Origin: Hyphomicrobiales bacterium
GTDB taxonomy: Bacteria > Pseudomonadota > Alphaproteobacteria > Rhizobiales > Rhizobiaceae
Length of the DNA stretch: 64,000 bases
Assembly (NCBI GenBank): GCA_900472485.1
Contig: UCII01000014.1
Coordinates: forward strand, 69,519 to 133,518
Reading direction: 5' to 3'
Every line of letters begins with the position of its first letter. Within the stretch, counting starts at the first letter, position 1. The notes under the pieces are model-generated. The model had not been told where the DNA came from. It saw nothing but the letters and a program-made list of their open reading frames with translations, and did no database searches. Shown piece by piece: positions 33,721 to 41,883 of the stretch. A program made the translations under genes and the position numbers.

Positions 33721-33794
33721 CGATATCGTAATGAAGAGCTCCCGTTGCCAAACGGGGCTTGCAAAACGCCGCCTTCGGGTGTCAGAGTCGCCAC

Positions 33795-34286
33795 ATGGTT
33801 TCAAAACGTCTCTCACGGCTCGAAGGTCATCGCCGCAAGTTCATGGCGGTCATCGACGGCACGCCCGAATGCCAGCGCGCCGTCCATTATGCCGGCCGGC
33901 GCGCCAAGAACTCCAATGGCGGCCTCGTTCTGCTCTATGTGATTCCCGAGGGCGACTTCCAGCAATGGCTTGGCGTCGAGGAGATCATGCGGGCGGAAGC
34001 GCGCGAGGAAGCGGAGGCAGCAACGGCAAAGGCGGCGCAGGCCGTGCGCGAGAATGTCGGCATTGACGCCGAAATTGTCATTCGTGAGGGATCGGCCGCA
34101 GAGCAGATCAATGCCTTGATTGAAGAGGATCGGGACATCGCGCTCCTCGTTCTTGCGGCAGGGTCTGCCAAGGAAGGTCCCGGTCCGCTGGTTTCGTCGA
34201 TCGCCGGTCGCGCAACCGCTTTTCCGATCCCGGTGACGGTGCTCCCGGATACGCTGAGCAATGAGGAAATCGACGCGCTGAGTTGA
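33795..34286 (+). CDS. Universal stress protein family (UspA)
   Basis: The 163-residue protein has the Usp alpha/beta fold: KFMAVIDGTPECQRAVHYAGRRAKNSNGGLVLLYVI at the N-terminus with the beta-1 acid, then IVIREGSAAEQINALIEEDRDIALLVLAAGS and a C-terminal AFPIPVTVLPDTL strand. The ATP-binding G-x2-G-x9-G(S/T) pattern is only partly present (LAAGSAKEGPGPLVSSIAG), so ATP binding is uncertain. Role in stress survival is inferred from family. It is 74 bases after trpS, in conserved rhizobial order before nfu. Confidence 0.87.
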   Translation: MVSKRLSRLEGHRRKFMAVIDGTPECQRAVHYAGRRAKNSNGGLVLLYVIPEGDFQQWLGVEEIMRAEAREEAEAATAKAAQAVRENVGIDAEIVIREGSAAEQINALIEEDRDIALLVLAAGSAKEGPGPLVSSIAGRATAFPIPVTVLPDTLSNEEIDALS

Positions 34287-34402
34287 TCGCGTGTGCCATT
34301 TCTTGAGAAACACTCTCTTGAATAGAAAGGCCAAAAGGCCTATCTTCTTTTGAAATATTCTAAAGTCGGGACCGGGTTTTCGCCCGCCGCATGGAGATCA
34401 AG

Positions 34403-34969
34403 ATGTTCATTCAGACCGAAGCGACGCCGAACCCCGCGACCCTCAAGTTCCTGCCGGGCAAAGTGGTGATGGAAAGCGGCACGGCCGAGTTCCGCAGCGC
34501 CGAAGAAGCCGAAGCGTCGCCGCTTGCTGCCCGCCTCTTCGAGATTCCGGGCGTGATCGGCGTTTATTTCGGCTACGACTTCATTTCCGTCTCCAAGGAA
34601 CAGCAGGAATGGCAGCATCTGAAGCCGGCCATTCTCGGCTCGATCATGGAGCATTTCATGTCCGGCAAGCCGGTCATGGGCACCGCATCGGTTCTCTCCG
34701 AAGTACAGGATGCCGGCGGCGAATTTTTCGATGAAGGCGACGAGTCGATCGTGCTGACCATCAAGGAGCTGCTTGAAACGCGCGTTCGTCCGGCCGTTGC
34801 CCAGGATGGCGGTGACATCACCTTCCGCGGCTTCCGCGATGGCAAGGTCTATCTCAACATGAAGGGTTCCTGCGCCGGTTGCCCGTCTTCGACGGCGACG
34901 CTGAAGCATGGCGTGCAGAATCTGCTGCGCCATTTCGTGCCGGAAGTTCAGGAAGTCGAAGCCGTTTAA
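34403..34969 (+). CDS. NifU-like iron-sulfur scaffold protein (Nfu)
   Basis: Nfu proteins deliver Fe-S clusters to target enzymes. The 188-residue product starts MFIQTEATPNPATLKFLPGK, the Nfu N-terminal domain (residues 1-85), and ends with the NifU C-terminal domain holding GSCAGCPSSTATLKHGVQ, the CxxC cluster ligands (about residues 157-160). An ATG four codons upstream exists, but GGAG six to nine bases before 34403 supports the chosen start. This is a housekeeping Nfu, not evidence for nif genes nearby. Confidence 0.93.
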   Translation: MFIQTEATPNPATLKFLPGKVVMESGTAEFRSAEEAEASPLAARLFEIPGVIGVYFGYDFISVSKEQQEWQHLKPAILGSIMEHFMSGKPVMGTASVLSEVQDAGGEFFDEGDESIVLTIKELLETRVRPAVAQDGGDITFRGFRDGKVYLNMKGSCAGCPSSTATLKHGVQNLLRHFVPEVQEVEAV

Positions 34970-34996
34970 TATCCCAGGCTTTTCGGAAAATTTGAC

Positions 34997-35653
34997 ATGA
35001 TCGTACTGGCGCTCGACACGGCAGGTGTGGATTGCGCTGCCGCTGTGTATGATAGCGGCAGTGATTCTGTGATGGGGGAGGTCACGGAAACGATCGGACG
35101 GGGGCATGCCGAGCATTTGATGCACGTTGTCGACGAGGCGCTGGCGAAAGCCGGTGTGGCGCTTTCGGCGATCGAGCGTGTCGTCGTGACCGTCGGCCCC
35201 GGTTCCTTCACCGGCATCCGCATCGGCGTCGCCGCCGCTCGCGGGTTTGCACTTTCCCTCGATGTTCCAGCGGTTGGCGTCACGACCCTCGAGGTCATGG
35301 CGGCGACTGCACGAGCACAGAATCCGGGCAAGTCGGTTCTGGCTGCCATCGATGCCAAGCGCGAGGAGATCTATCTCCAGAGCTTCGGTGCCGATGGCAA
35401 CCCGCTGGACGAGGCTCGGGCCGTGACGATCGACGAAGCGCGAGCAATCGCCGGCGCATTCGACGGGATCGTCACCGGAACGGCTGTCGCCCGGTTGAGC
35501 GACGCGCCGCCTGCGGAGCGGCCAGACGCATTTCCGATTGCCATCGTCGCCCGGCTGGGCGCCGGCAAGCCTGCCGGCGAAAAGCCGAAGCCGCTTTATC
35601 TTCGCGGACCCGATGCCAGACCGCAGGCCGGATACGCAGTTGCCAGGCAATAG
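34997..35653 (+). CDS. tsaB: tRNA t6A modification protein TsaB
   Basis: TsaB partners TsaD and TsaE in making N6-threonylcarbamoyladenosine in tRNAs that read ANN codons. The 218-residue product starts MIVLALDTAGVDCAAAVYD (an ASKHA-type first strand) and has the signature VVTVGPGSFTGIRIGVAAARGFAL (about residues 60-80). The C-terminal YLRGPDARPQ motif is typical. rimI follows after 2 bases, a common tsaB-rimI pair. Confidence 0.94.
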   Translation: MIVLALDTAGVDCAAAVYDSGSDSVMGEVTETIGRGHAEHLMHVVDEALAKAGVALSAIERVVVTVGPGSFTGIRIGVAAARGFALSLDVPAVGVTTLEVMAATARAQNPGKSVLAAIDAKREEIYLQSFGADGNPLDEARAVTIDEARAIAGAFDGIVTGTAVARLSDAPPAERPDAFPIAIVARLGAGKPAGEKPKPLYLRGPDARPQAGYAVARQ

Positions 35654-35655
35654 AC

Positions 35656-36150
35656 ATGCTCGAATCCTATCTGACCTTAAAAGCCGAATACGAAATCGTT
35701 CCGATGGAGCTGAAGGATTGCGCCGAAGTGGCGCTCCTGCATGGCGAACGGTTCCCGCGGGTATGGGACGAGAGCGAATTTCAAGGCCTCCTCGGACAGG
35801 AGACTACCTTCGGCTTCGTCGCCCGTCAGACCAATGCCATCCTGAAAAAGGCGCTTCCCGGCTTCGTGCTGGCGCGGCATGTGGCGGGCGAGGGCGAAAT
35901 CTTGACGATTGCCGTCAATGCCAAACTCGCACGCTCCGGTCTCGGCTGGCGCCTCATGCAGGCGGCTCTGCGGGAAGCCCGCAATCGCGGCGGCGAAACC
36001 ATGTTCCTGGAGGTCGATGGCAGCAATCAGCCGGCGCTCGGCCTCTATCGCAAGCTCGGTTTCGAGACGGTCGGGGAGCGTAAGGCCTATTATGTCGGCG
36101 AAAACGGCCAGAAGTCGACGGCGCTTGTCATGCGCCGCGTTCTTCGCTAG
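35656..36150 (+). CDS. rimI: Ribosomal protein N-alanyl-acetyltransferase RimI-like
   Basis: RimI acetylates the N-terminal alanine of ribosomal protein S18. The 164-residue GNAT protein has ILTIAVNAKLARSGLGWRLMQAALREARNRGGETMFLEVDGSNQPALGLYRKLGFETVGERKAYY in separate motif pieces; the acetyl-CoA loop reads RSGLGWRL and the RimI-type LEVDxSNxxALxLYxKLGF pattern is clear. It follows tsaB by 2 bases. Actual substrate in rhizobia is not proven. Confidence 0.9.
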   Translation: MLESYLTLKAEYEIVPMELKDCAEVALLHGERFPRVWDESEFQGLLGQETTFGFVARQTNAILKKALPGFVLARHVAGEGEILTIAVNAKLARSGLGWRLMQAALREARNRGGETMFLEVDGSNQPALGLYRKLGFETVGERKAYYVGENGQKSTALVMRRVLR

Positions 36151-36216
36151 AGCATTTTGCAGCCAAGTGGCATCACCTGGCGTCGCACAAATGCGGCAAA
36201 ACAAATAGTTAGAGCA
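36150..36216. repeat. RIME2-like intergenic element
   Basis: The sequence starts tagagcattttgcagccaag, has caagtggcatcacctggcgt inside, and ends caaatgcggc...gttagagca. Arms GCATTTTGC-like and GCAAATGC-like pair imperfectly. The agagcattttgcagccaag opening is a repeat I recognise from rhizobial intergenic DNA. It starts at the rimI stop codon and covers the space before the fur-family gene. Confidence 0.55.
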
Positions 36217-36271
36217 GCAATTCGACGCTCCAACTGTTGCCACAGTCCAAACAGACCGAAGACAGCGATTG

Positions 36272-36700
36272 ATGGAAGACGCCGTAAAATCCCTGGAGGA
36301 GCTTTGCGCCGAGCGCGGAATGCGCATGACGGAGCAGCGCCGGGTCATTGCGCGCATCATCGAGAGCTCCGGCGATCACCCCGATGTCGAGGAGCTTTAT
36401 CGCCGCTCGGTGGAGGTGGATGCGAAAATCTCGATCTCTACGGTCTATCGCACCGTCAAGCTGTTCGAAGATGCCGGGCTTCTCGCCCGCCACGATTTCC
36501 GTGATGGTCGCTCCCGCTACGAAACCGTGCCGGAAGAACATCATGATCATCTGATTGATCTGAAGAGCGGCCACGTGATCGAATTCCATTCGCCGGAGAT
36601 CGAGGCGCTGCAGGAGCGCATCGCCCGCGAACACGGCTTCAAACTCGTCGACCACCGGCTGGAGCTTTACGGCATCCCGCTGAAGAAGGACGAAGGTTGA
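36272..36700 (+). CDS. mur: Fur family regulator, manganese-responsive Mur type
   Basis: The 142-residue protein is very close to what I recall for the Rhizobium leguminosarum Fur/Mur protein, which answers to Mn(II) rather than iron and represses sitABCD. The winged helix is LEELCAERGMRMTEQRRVIARII to STVYRTVKLFEDAGLL. Metal-site residues are visible: H36, E84, H90, H91, H93 and E104. The structural CxxC zinc motifs of E. coli Fur are missing; only C12 is present. ATG at 36272 is chosen over TTG at 36269. A repeat fills the upstream gap, and olsA starts 33 bases downstream. Confidence 0.9.
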   Translation: MEDAVKSLEELCAERGMRMTEQRRVIARIIESSGDHPDVEELYRRSVEVDAKISISTVYRTVKLFEDAGLLARHDFRDGRSRYETVPEEHHDHLIDLKSGHVIEFHSPEIEALQERIAREHGFKLVDHRLELYGIPLKKDEG

Positions 36701-36733
36701 CGTGAAGGCTTTCATCCAGGAGCGAGCGATTTG

Positions 36734-37528
36734 ATGACTTGGCTGCGCATCGGCTGTGCCGCCGTGGTCATTGGCGTCGTCAGCGCCGTGATGCTGCCGT
36801 TGCAGATCCTCTGTTTGCGTTTCGACTGGAAGCTCCGGCGCTATCTGCCACGCTACTGGCATCGTATCGTCTGCTATTGGCTTGGCGTGCGCATCCACGT
36901 GGTCGGCAAGATGGAGACGAGCCGGCCTCTCATGCTGGCGTCCAACCACTCATCCTGGCTCGATATTCTCGTGTTGTCGGCGGTGGCCGACGTCTCCTTC
37001 ATCGCCAAGTCGGAAGTGCGGGACTGGCCGATCTTCGGGCTTTTCGCACAGTGGCAGAAGAGCGTCTTCGTCGAGCGGGAGCAAAAGCGCAAGACCGGCG
37101 AGCAGGTGAACGAGATCGCCGACCGCATGGCGGATGGCGAAATCATGGTGCTGTTTCCCGAGGGCACGACTTCGGACGGCAATCGGCTGCTCGAAGTCAA
37201 ATCCTCGCTGTTCGGTGCTGCTGCCGCCGCCTTGCCGAAGGCGCCGGATGCCGTCGTGCATGTTCAGCCGGTCGCGGTCGCCTATACCCGCGTCCATGGA
37301 ACACCGATGGGCCGCTATTATCGCCCGCTGACGGCATGGCCTGGAGATATTGAGCTTGTGCCGCACCTGAAGGGCATCATCCAGTGCGGTGCCATCGATG
37401 TCGACATCTGTTTCGGCGAGGCGGTGGATTATCGCGCCGGCACCAATCGCAAGGAAGTCAGCGCCACTATCGCCAGGCGCATCCGCAATATGCTTGCCAG
37501 CCGCCTGCTCGGGCGCGAGATCGCCTGA
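36734..37528 (+). CDS. olsA: Lyso-ornithine lipid O-acyltransferase OlsA
   Basis: OlsA adds the second fatty acid to lyso-ornithine lipid. The 264-residue protein has an N-terminal membrane helix (about residues 5-27) and the PlsC-type acyltransferase domain: block I NHSSWLD (H-x4-D, about residue 77), block II-like KSVFVEREQKRKTGEQ and block III LFPEGTTSDGNRLLEVKSSLF. PlsC itself is a possible alternative, but position between the Mur gene and miaB matches olsA in Sinorhizobium as I recall, and olsB is also in this window. Start is ATG 36734, three bases after an in-frame TTG. Confidence 0.88.
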   Translation: MTWLRIGCAAVVIGVVSAVMLPLQILCLRFDWKLRRYLPRYWHRIVCYWLGVRIHVVGKMETSRPLMLASNHSSWLDILVLSAVADVSFIAKSEVRDWPIFGLFAQWQKSVFVEREQKRKTGEQVNEIADRMADGEIMVLFPEGTTSDGNRLLEVKSSLFGAAAAALPKAPDAVVHVQPVAVAYTRVHGTPMGRYYRPLTAWPGDIELVPHLKGIIQCGAIDVDICFGEAVDYRAGTNRKEVSATIARRIRNMLASRLLGREIA

Positions 37529-37589
37529 TTTCCGGGTGATTCCAACTTTTTCATTTTCTCCGAAAGCAAAAGCCACTACATAGCGGCCC

Positions 37590-39002
37590 ATGACCAAGGA
37601 TAGCCTGACCCTCGACGCCCCGGCGACCGACGCTTTGCAGCTCGGTTCCCGCGACGGCTCCAACAGCCGCAAGGTCTTCATCAAGACCTACGGCTGCCAG
37701 ATGAACGTCTATGATTCCACGCGGATGAGCGATGCGCTGTCCCGCGACGGCTACGAGCCGACCGAGGACATGGAAGAGGCCGATCTCGTCCTTCTGAATA
37801 CTTGCCATATCCGCGAGAAGGCGGCCGAAAAGGTCTATTCCGCGCTCGGCCGTCTGCGCGAGATGAAGAAGCGCAAGGCCGCTGACGGCCGCGAAATGAT
37901 GATCGGCGTTACTGGCTGCGTCGCCCAGGCCGAAGGCGAGGAAATCCTGCGCCGTGCGCCCGCCGTCGATGTCGTCATCGGCCCGCAGACCTACCATCGC
38001 CTGCCGGAAGCGCTTCGCCGCGCCAAGGAAGGCCAGCGCGTCGTCGACACGGAATATGCGATCGAGGACAAGTTCGAGCATCTGCCGATCGCAGAGAAGA
38101 CGAAGATCCGCGCCCGCGGCGTCACCGCCTTTTTGACGGTGCAGGAAGGCTGCGACAAGTTCTGCACCTTCTGCGTCGTGCCCTATACCCGTGGTTCCGA
38201 AGTCTCCCGTCCGGTCTCCCAGATCGTCGAAGAGGCCGAAAAACTTGTGGATGGCGGCGTGCGCGAAATCACGCTGCTCGGCCAGAACGTCAATGCCTGG
38301 CATGGCGCCGGTCCGACGGGCGAAGCCTGGAGCCTTGGCGATCTCCTCTATCGTCTGGCGGAAATCCCTGGTCTCGCGCGCCTGCGCTACACGACCAGCC
38401 ACCCGCGCGACATGGACGACCGCCTGATCGGCGCGCATCGCGACCTGCGGACGCTGATGCCCTATCTGCATCTTCCGGTTCAGGCCGGCTCGGATCGCAT
38501 CCTGAAGGCAATGAACCGACGGCATACGGCGGCGGAATACCTCACTCTCATCGAGAGAATCCGTGCGGCGCGCCCGGATATTGCCCTTTCGGGTGACTTC
38601 ATCGTCGGCTTCCCGGGGGAGACAGACCAGGATTTTGAGGATACACTCAGACTGATCGAGGAGGTGAATTATGCACAGGCCTTCTCATTCAAATATTCCA
38701 CGCGGCCAGGTACGCCTGGCGCGGAGTTGAAGGATCAGGTGCCCGAAGAGGTCAAGACCGAACGACTGGAGCGTTTGCAGGCATTGTTGCTGAAGCAGCA
38801 GCATGCGTTTGCGGAGGCCTGCGTGGGCAAAACAGTGGATATCCTTCTGGAAAAGCCGGGCCGGATGCCGGGCCAGTTGATTGGACGCTCCCCTTGGCTG
38901 CAGTCTGTGAATGTTGATGCAAAAGCATCGCAAATCGGTGACATTATTAACGTACGAATCACCGGAACCAGCACCAACAGCCTTTTCGCTGAATTGCTCT
39001 AG
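37590..39002 (+). CDS. miaB: tRNA-2-methylthio-N6-dimethylallyladenosine synthase MiaB
   Basis: MiaB is a radical-SAM methylthiotransferase acting on i6A37 in tRNA. The 470-residue protein has the N-terminal UPF0004 cluster cysteines (KTYGCQMNVYDS, LLNTCHIREKA, GVTGCVAQAEG), the radical-SAM motif EGCDKFCTFCVVPYTRG (C-x3-C-x2-C, about residues 186-193) and a C-terminal TRAM domain (VGKTVDILLEKPGR to INVRITGTSTNSLFAEL). It is followed by phoH after 30 bases in the usual miaB-phoH-ybeY-corC-lnt chain. Confidence 0.97.
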   Translation: MTKDSLTLDAPATDALQLGSRDGSNSRKVFIKTYGCQMNVYDSTRMSDALSRDGYEPTEDMEEADLVLLNTCHIREKAAEKVYSALGRLREMKKRKAADGREMMIGVTGCVAQAEGEEILRRAPAVDVVIGPQTYHRLPEALRRAKEGQRVVDTEYAIEDKFEHLPIAEKTKIRARGVTAFLTVQEGCDKFCTFCVVPYTRGSEVSRPVSQIVEEAEKLVDGGVREITLLGQNVNAWHGAGPTGEAWSLGDLLYRLAEIPGLARLRYTTSHPRDMDDRLIGAHRDLRTLMPYLHLPVQAGSDRILKAMNRRHTAAEYLTLIERIRAARPDIALSGDFIVGFPGETDQDFEDTLRLIEEVNYAQAFSFKYSTRPGTPGAELKDQVPEEVKTERLERLQALLLKQQHAFAEACVGKTVDILLEKPGRMPGQLIGRSPWLQSVNVDAKASQIGDIINVRITGTSTNSLFAELL

Positions 39003-39032
39003 GTTCCGGACGGACCAAAGGAGCCGCACCGC

Positions 39033-40085
39033 TTGAACGGACAGGAATTGGTTTCTTCTTCATCGCGCCAGCCCCGCACCGCGAGCGACGCCAATCACTT
39101 CACCCTGACGTTCGAGAACAATCGGTTCGCCAGTGAGCTTTTCGGGCAGTTCGACCAGAATTTGAAGCTGCTTGAGGAGCGCCTCGGCATCGACGCCCGC
39201 GCTCGCGGCAACTCCGTCGTCATCACAGGCGATGTGCTGGCCACCAATCAGGCGCGCCGCACGCTCGATTACCTCTATGACAAGCTGCAAAAAGGCGGCA
39301 ATGTGGAGCCTTCCGACGTGGAAGGGGCAATCCGCATGGCGGTTGCCGCCGACGACCAATTGACGCTGCCGACCATGGAGAGAAAAGCCAAGTTGACGAT
39401 GGCGCAGATTTCGACGCGCAAGAAGACGATCATTGCGCGGACGCCGACTCAGGATGCCTATATGCGGGCACTGGAGCGGTCCGAGCTCGTCCTCGGCGTC
39501 GGCCCTGCCGGTACTGGCAAGACCTATCTCGCCGTGGCGCACGCCGCTCAGCTTCTGGAGCGCGGTGCGGTGGAGAAGATCATCCTGTCGCGCCCGGCCG
39601 TCGAGGCTGGCGAGCGCCTGGGCTTCCTGCCCGGCGACATGAAGGAGAAGGTCGATCCCTACCTTCGTCCGCTCTATGATGCGCTTTACGACATGATGCC
39701 CGGCGACAAGGTCGAACGTGCTATCACGGCAGGCGTCATCGAGATCGCGCCGCTCGCCTTCATGCGTGGCCGCACGCTCGCCAATGCAGCCGTCATCCTC
39801 GATGAGGCGCAGAACACGACATCTATGCAGATGAAGATGTTCCTGACGCGTCTCGGCGAAAACTCGCGGATGATCGTGACCGGCGATCCGAGCCAGATCG
39901 ACTTGCCGCGCGGTGTCAAATCCGGCCTGGTGGAAGCGCTCGAGCTGCTGAACGGCGTCGAAGGTATTACCATCGTCCGCTTCAAGGATACGGATGTCGT
40001 CCGTCATCCGCTGGTAGCGCGCATCGTCCGCGCCTACGATTCCACCTATGCCGCAAAGGCAGAGGAAAGCGATCCGCAGATCTGA
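39033..40085 (+). CDS. phoH: PhoH family ATPase
   Basis: PhoH-like proteins are cytoplasmic P-loop ATPases linked to RNA metabolism; despite the name, phosphate control is not shown here. The 350-residue product has an N-terminal KH-like part and the PhoH domain with Walker A GVGPAGTGKTYLAVAHA (about residues 153-165), SRPAVEAGERLGFLPGDMKEKVDPYLRPLYDAL and Walker B NAAVILDEAQNTT. Start is TTG 39033 with AAAGGAG ten bases upstream. It is the second gene of the miaB-phoH-ybeY set, which suggests ribosome-linked work. Confidence 0.94.
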   Translation: MNGQELVSSSSRQPRTASDANHFTLTFENNRFASELFGQFDQNLKLLEERLGIDARARGNSVVITGDVLATNQARRTLDYLYDKLQKGGNVEPSDVEGAIRMAVAADDQLTLPTMERKAKLTMAQISTRKKTIIARTPTQDAYMRALERSELVLGVGPAGTGKTYLAVAHAAQLLERGAVEKIILSRPAVEAGERLGFLPGDMKEKVDPYLRPLYDALYDMMPGDKVERAITAGVIEIAPLAFMRGRTLANAAVILDEAQNTTSMQMKMFLTRLGENSRMIVTGDPSQIDLPRGVKSGLVEALELLNGVEGITIVRFKDTDVVRHPLVARIVRAYDSTYAAKAEESDPQI

Positions 40086-40103
40086 TCTGCGGCACGAAAG
40101 CTC

Positions 40104-40610
40104 ATGGCCGAACTCGATATACAGATCAGTGTGGAGGAGGGCGATTGGCCCTCCGAAGAGGTATTGCAGTCGCTTGCCGAGCGCGTGCTGGGCGAAGCTG
40201 CGAATTATCTCAAGAAATACGAGAAGCAGCCGTTTCCAAAAATGGCGCCCGAATTGTCGCTGGTCTTTACCGATGACGCTTCGATCCGCGAGATCAATGC
40301 GGAATGGCGGTCACAGGACAAGGCGACGAATGTACTTTCTTTTCCGGCTTTCCCGCTTGAACCCGGCGGCAAGCCCGGCCCGATGCTGGGCGATATCATC
40401 ATCGCCAGGGAGACGGTGGAGCGTGAGGCGGTCGATCTCGAAAAGAGTTTTGACGACCATCTGACGCATTTGATGGTGCATGGTTTCTTGCATCTCTTCG
40501 GCTACGACCATATGAATAATAGCGAAGCCGAAAGAATGGAGGGGCTGGAGACTCGCATTTTGGCTAGTCTTGGCCTATCTGATCCCTATGCGGGACAAGA
40601 CCCCATTTGA
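40104..40610 (+). CDS. ybeY: Endoribonuclease YbeY
   Basis: YbeY is a zinc-dependent RNase used in 16S rRNA 3' end maturation and ribosome quality control; it has been studied in Sinorhizobium symbiosis. The 168-residue protein shows the metal motif MVHGFLHLFGYDH (H-x3-H-x5-H, about residues 127-137) and DKATNVLSFPAFP. It starts 18 bases after phoH. Confidence 0.95.
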   Translation: MAELDIQISVEEGDWPSEEVLQSLAERVLGEAANYLKKYEKQPFPKMAPELSLVFTDDASIREINAEWRSQDKATNVLSFPAFPLEPGGKPGPMLGDIIIARETVEREAVDLEKSFDDHLTHLMVHGFLHLFGYDHMNNSEAERMEGLETRILASLGLSDPYAGQDPI

Positions 40611-40635
40611 TTTGAACCCTGTCTGACCAGGAACA

Positions 40636-41805
40636 ATGAGCGACTTTACGACAAGATCGGCCCCCGAGGCCAAAGACGGAGCCGAAGCAGCCTCCTCCGA
40701 CGAGGTAGGCAGTAGTAGCAACGGCAAGCGATCCCACTCTTCATTCTGGGCACGTGCTGCGCGCATTCTGCGCCCGGCACAGGATTCCGCTCGGTTGCGC
40801 GAGGATCTGGCCGATGCGTTGATGACCAACGCGGCCGGTGACGATGCCTTCTCCGCGGATGAGCGGGCGATGCTCCACAATATCCTGCGCTTCCGCGAGG
40901 TGCGCGTCGAGGATGTCATGGTACCACGCGCCGACATCGAGGCCGTGGATCAGAACATCACCATCGGGGAACTGATGATCCTCTTCGAGGAAAGCGGCCG
41001 TTCGCGTATGCCCGTCTATGCCGACACGCTGGATGATCCGCGCGGCATGGTGCATATCCGCGACCTTCTGTCCTATGTCGCTAAGCAGGCCCGCAACAAG
41101 CGCCGCAACGGCAGTGCGAAGACGGCTGCGGCACCAGCCACTCCCGCAACCGAAAAGCCCGCACGCTCGGCCAAGCCGAATTTCGACCTTTCGCGGGTCG
41201 ATCTGCAGAAGACGCTGGCGGAAGCCGGCATCATCCGCAAGATCCTGTTCGTACCGCCTTCGATGCTTGCCTCCGATCTCCTGCGACGCATGCAGGTCAA
41301 CCGCACGCAGATGGCGCTTGTGATCGATGAATATGGTGGCACGGATGGCCTGGCCTCGCACGAGGACATCGTGGAAATGGTCGTGGGCGACATCGACGAC
41401 GAGCATGATGATGAAGAAGTCATGTTCAAGCGCGTCTCGGAGGACGTCTTCGTTGCTGACGCCCGTGTCGAGTTGGAGGAGATCGCAGCTGCGATCGGTC
41501 CGGATTTCGATATCGCCGAGCAGGTGGACGAGGTGGATACGCTCGGCGGCCTGATCTTCTCCGCCCTCGGCCGCATTCCGGTGCGTGGCGAGGTGGTGCA
41601 GGCGCTTCCAGGCTTCGAATTCCACATTCTCGATGCCGATCCGCGCCGCATCAAGCGGGTGCGCATCACGCGTAAGCGCCATGCCGCTCGCCGTCGTCCG
41701 ACCGTCAAGCTGGAAGGCGAGGCGGGTGCGTCGGATCGCGATTTGCCGGCACCGGAAACGATCGCCGAGGAAACGCCGGCCGAGCGTAATGCCGCCAGCC
41801 AATAA
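40636..41805 (+). CDS. CBS-pair protein of the CorC/hemolysin C family
   Basis: The 389-residue protein lacks the DUF21 membrane domain, so it is the soluble CorC/TlyC-like form. It has MVPRADIEAVDQNITIGELMILFEESGRSRMPVYADTLDDPRGMVHIRDLL (first CBS), a low-complexity Ala/Lys/Pro insert of about 40 residues (near 150-190), the second CBS (RKILFVPPSMLASDLLRRMQVNRTQMALVIDEYGGTDGLASHEDIVEMVVGDIDDEHD) and the CorC_HlyC transporter-associated domain with ALGRIPVRGEVV. It lies between ybeY and lnt, as in E. coli ybeX. Hemolysis is not implied. Confidence 0.92.
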   Translation: MSDFTTRSAPEAKDGAEAASSDEVGSSSNGKRSHSSFWARAARILRPAQDSARLREDLADALMTNAAGDDAFSADERAMLHNILRFREVRVEDVMVPRADIEAVDQNITIGELMILFEESGRSRMPVYADTLDDPRGMVHIRDLLSYVAKQARNKRRNGSAKTAAAPATPATEKPARSAKPNFDLSRVDLQKTLAEAGIIRKILFVPPSMLASDLLRRMQVNRTQMALVIDEYGGTDGLASHEDIVEMVVGDIDDEHDDEEVMFKRVSEDVFVADARVELEEIAAAIGPDFDIAEQVDEVDTLGGLIFSALGRIPVRGEVVQALPGFEFHILDADPRRIKRVRITRKRHAARRRPTVKLEGEAGASDRDLPAPETIAEETPAERNAASQ

Positions 41806-41883
41806 ATGGCGCGGGAGCGGGACAAATCGCTGCATTTTTGAAAGACTGCGCCCAATTGATTCGCGATTGGACGGAGCTGACGC

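Noticed and set aside
34327..34350. AGGCC-AAAA-GGCCT hairpin before nfu as a terminator
   Set aside because: The stem is only 5 bases and the following T's are broken up; too weak to list.
34403..34969. Nfu gene as a sign of a nitrogen-fixation cluster
   Set aside because: It is the housekeeping Nfu form with a C-terminal CxxC only, among translation genes; no nif or fix genes are near.
40636..41805. True hemolysin
   Set aside because: The protein is a CBS-pair CorC-like protein next to ybeY and lnt; the hemolysin name is historical.
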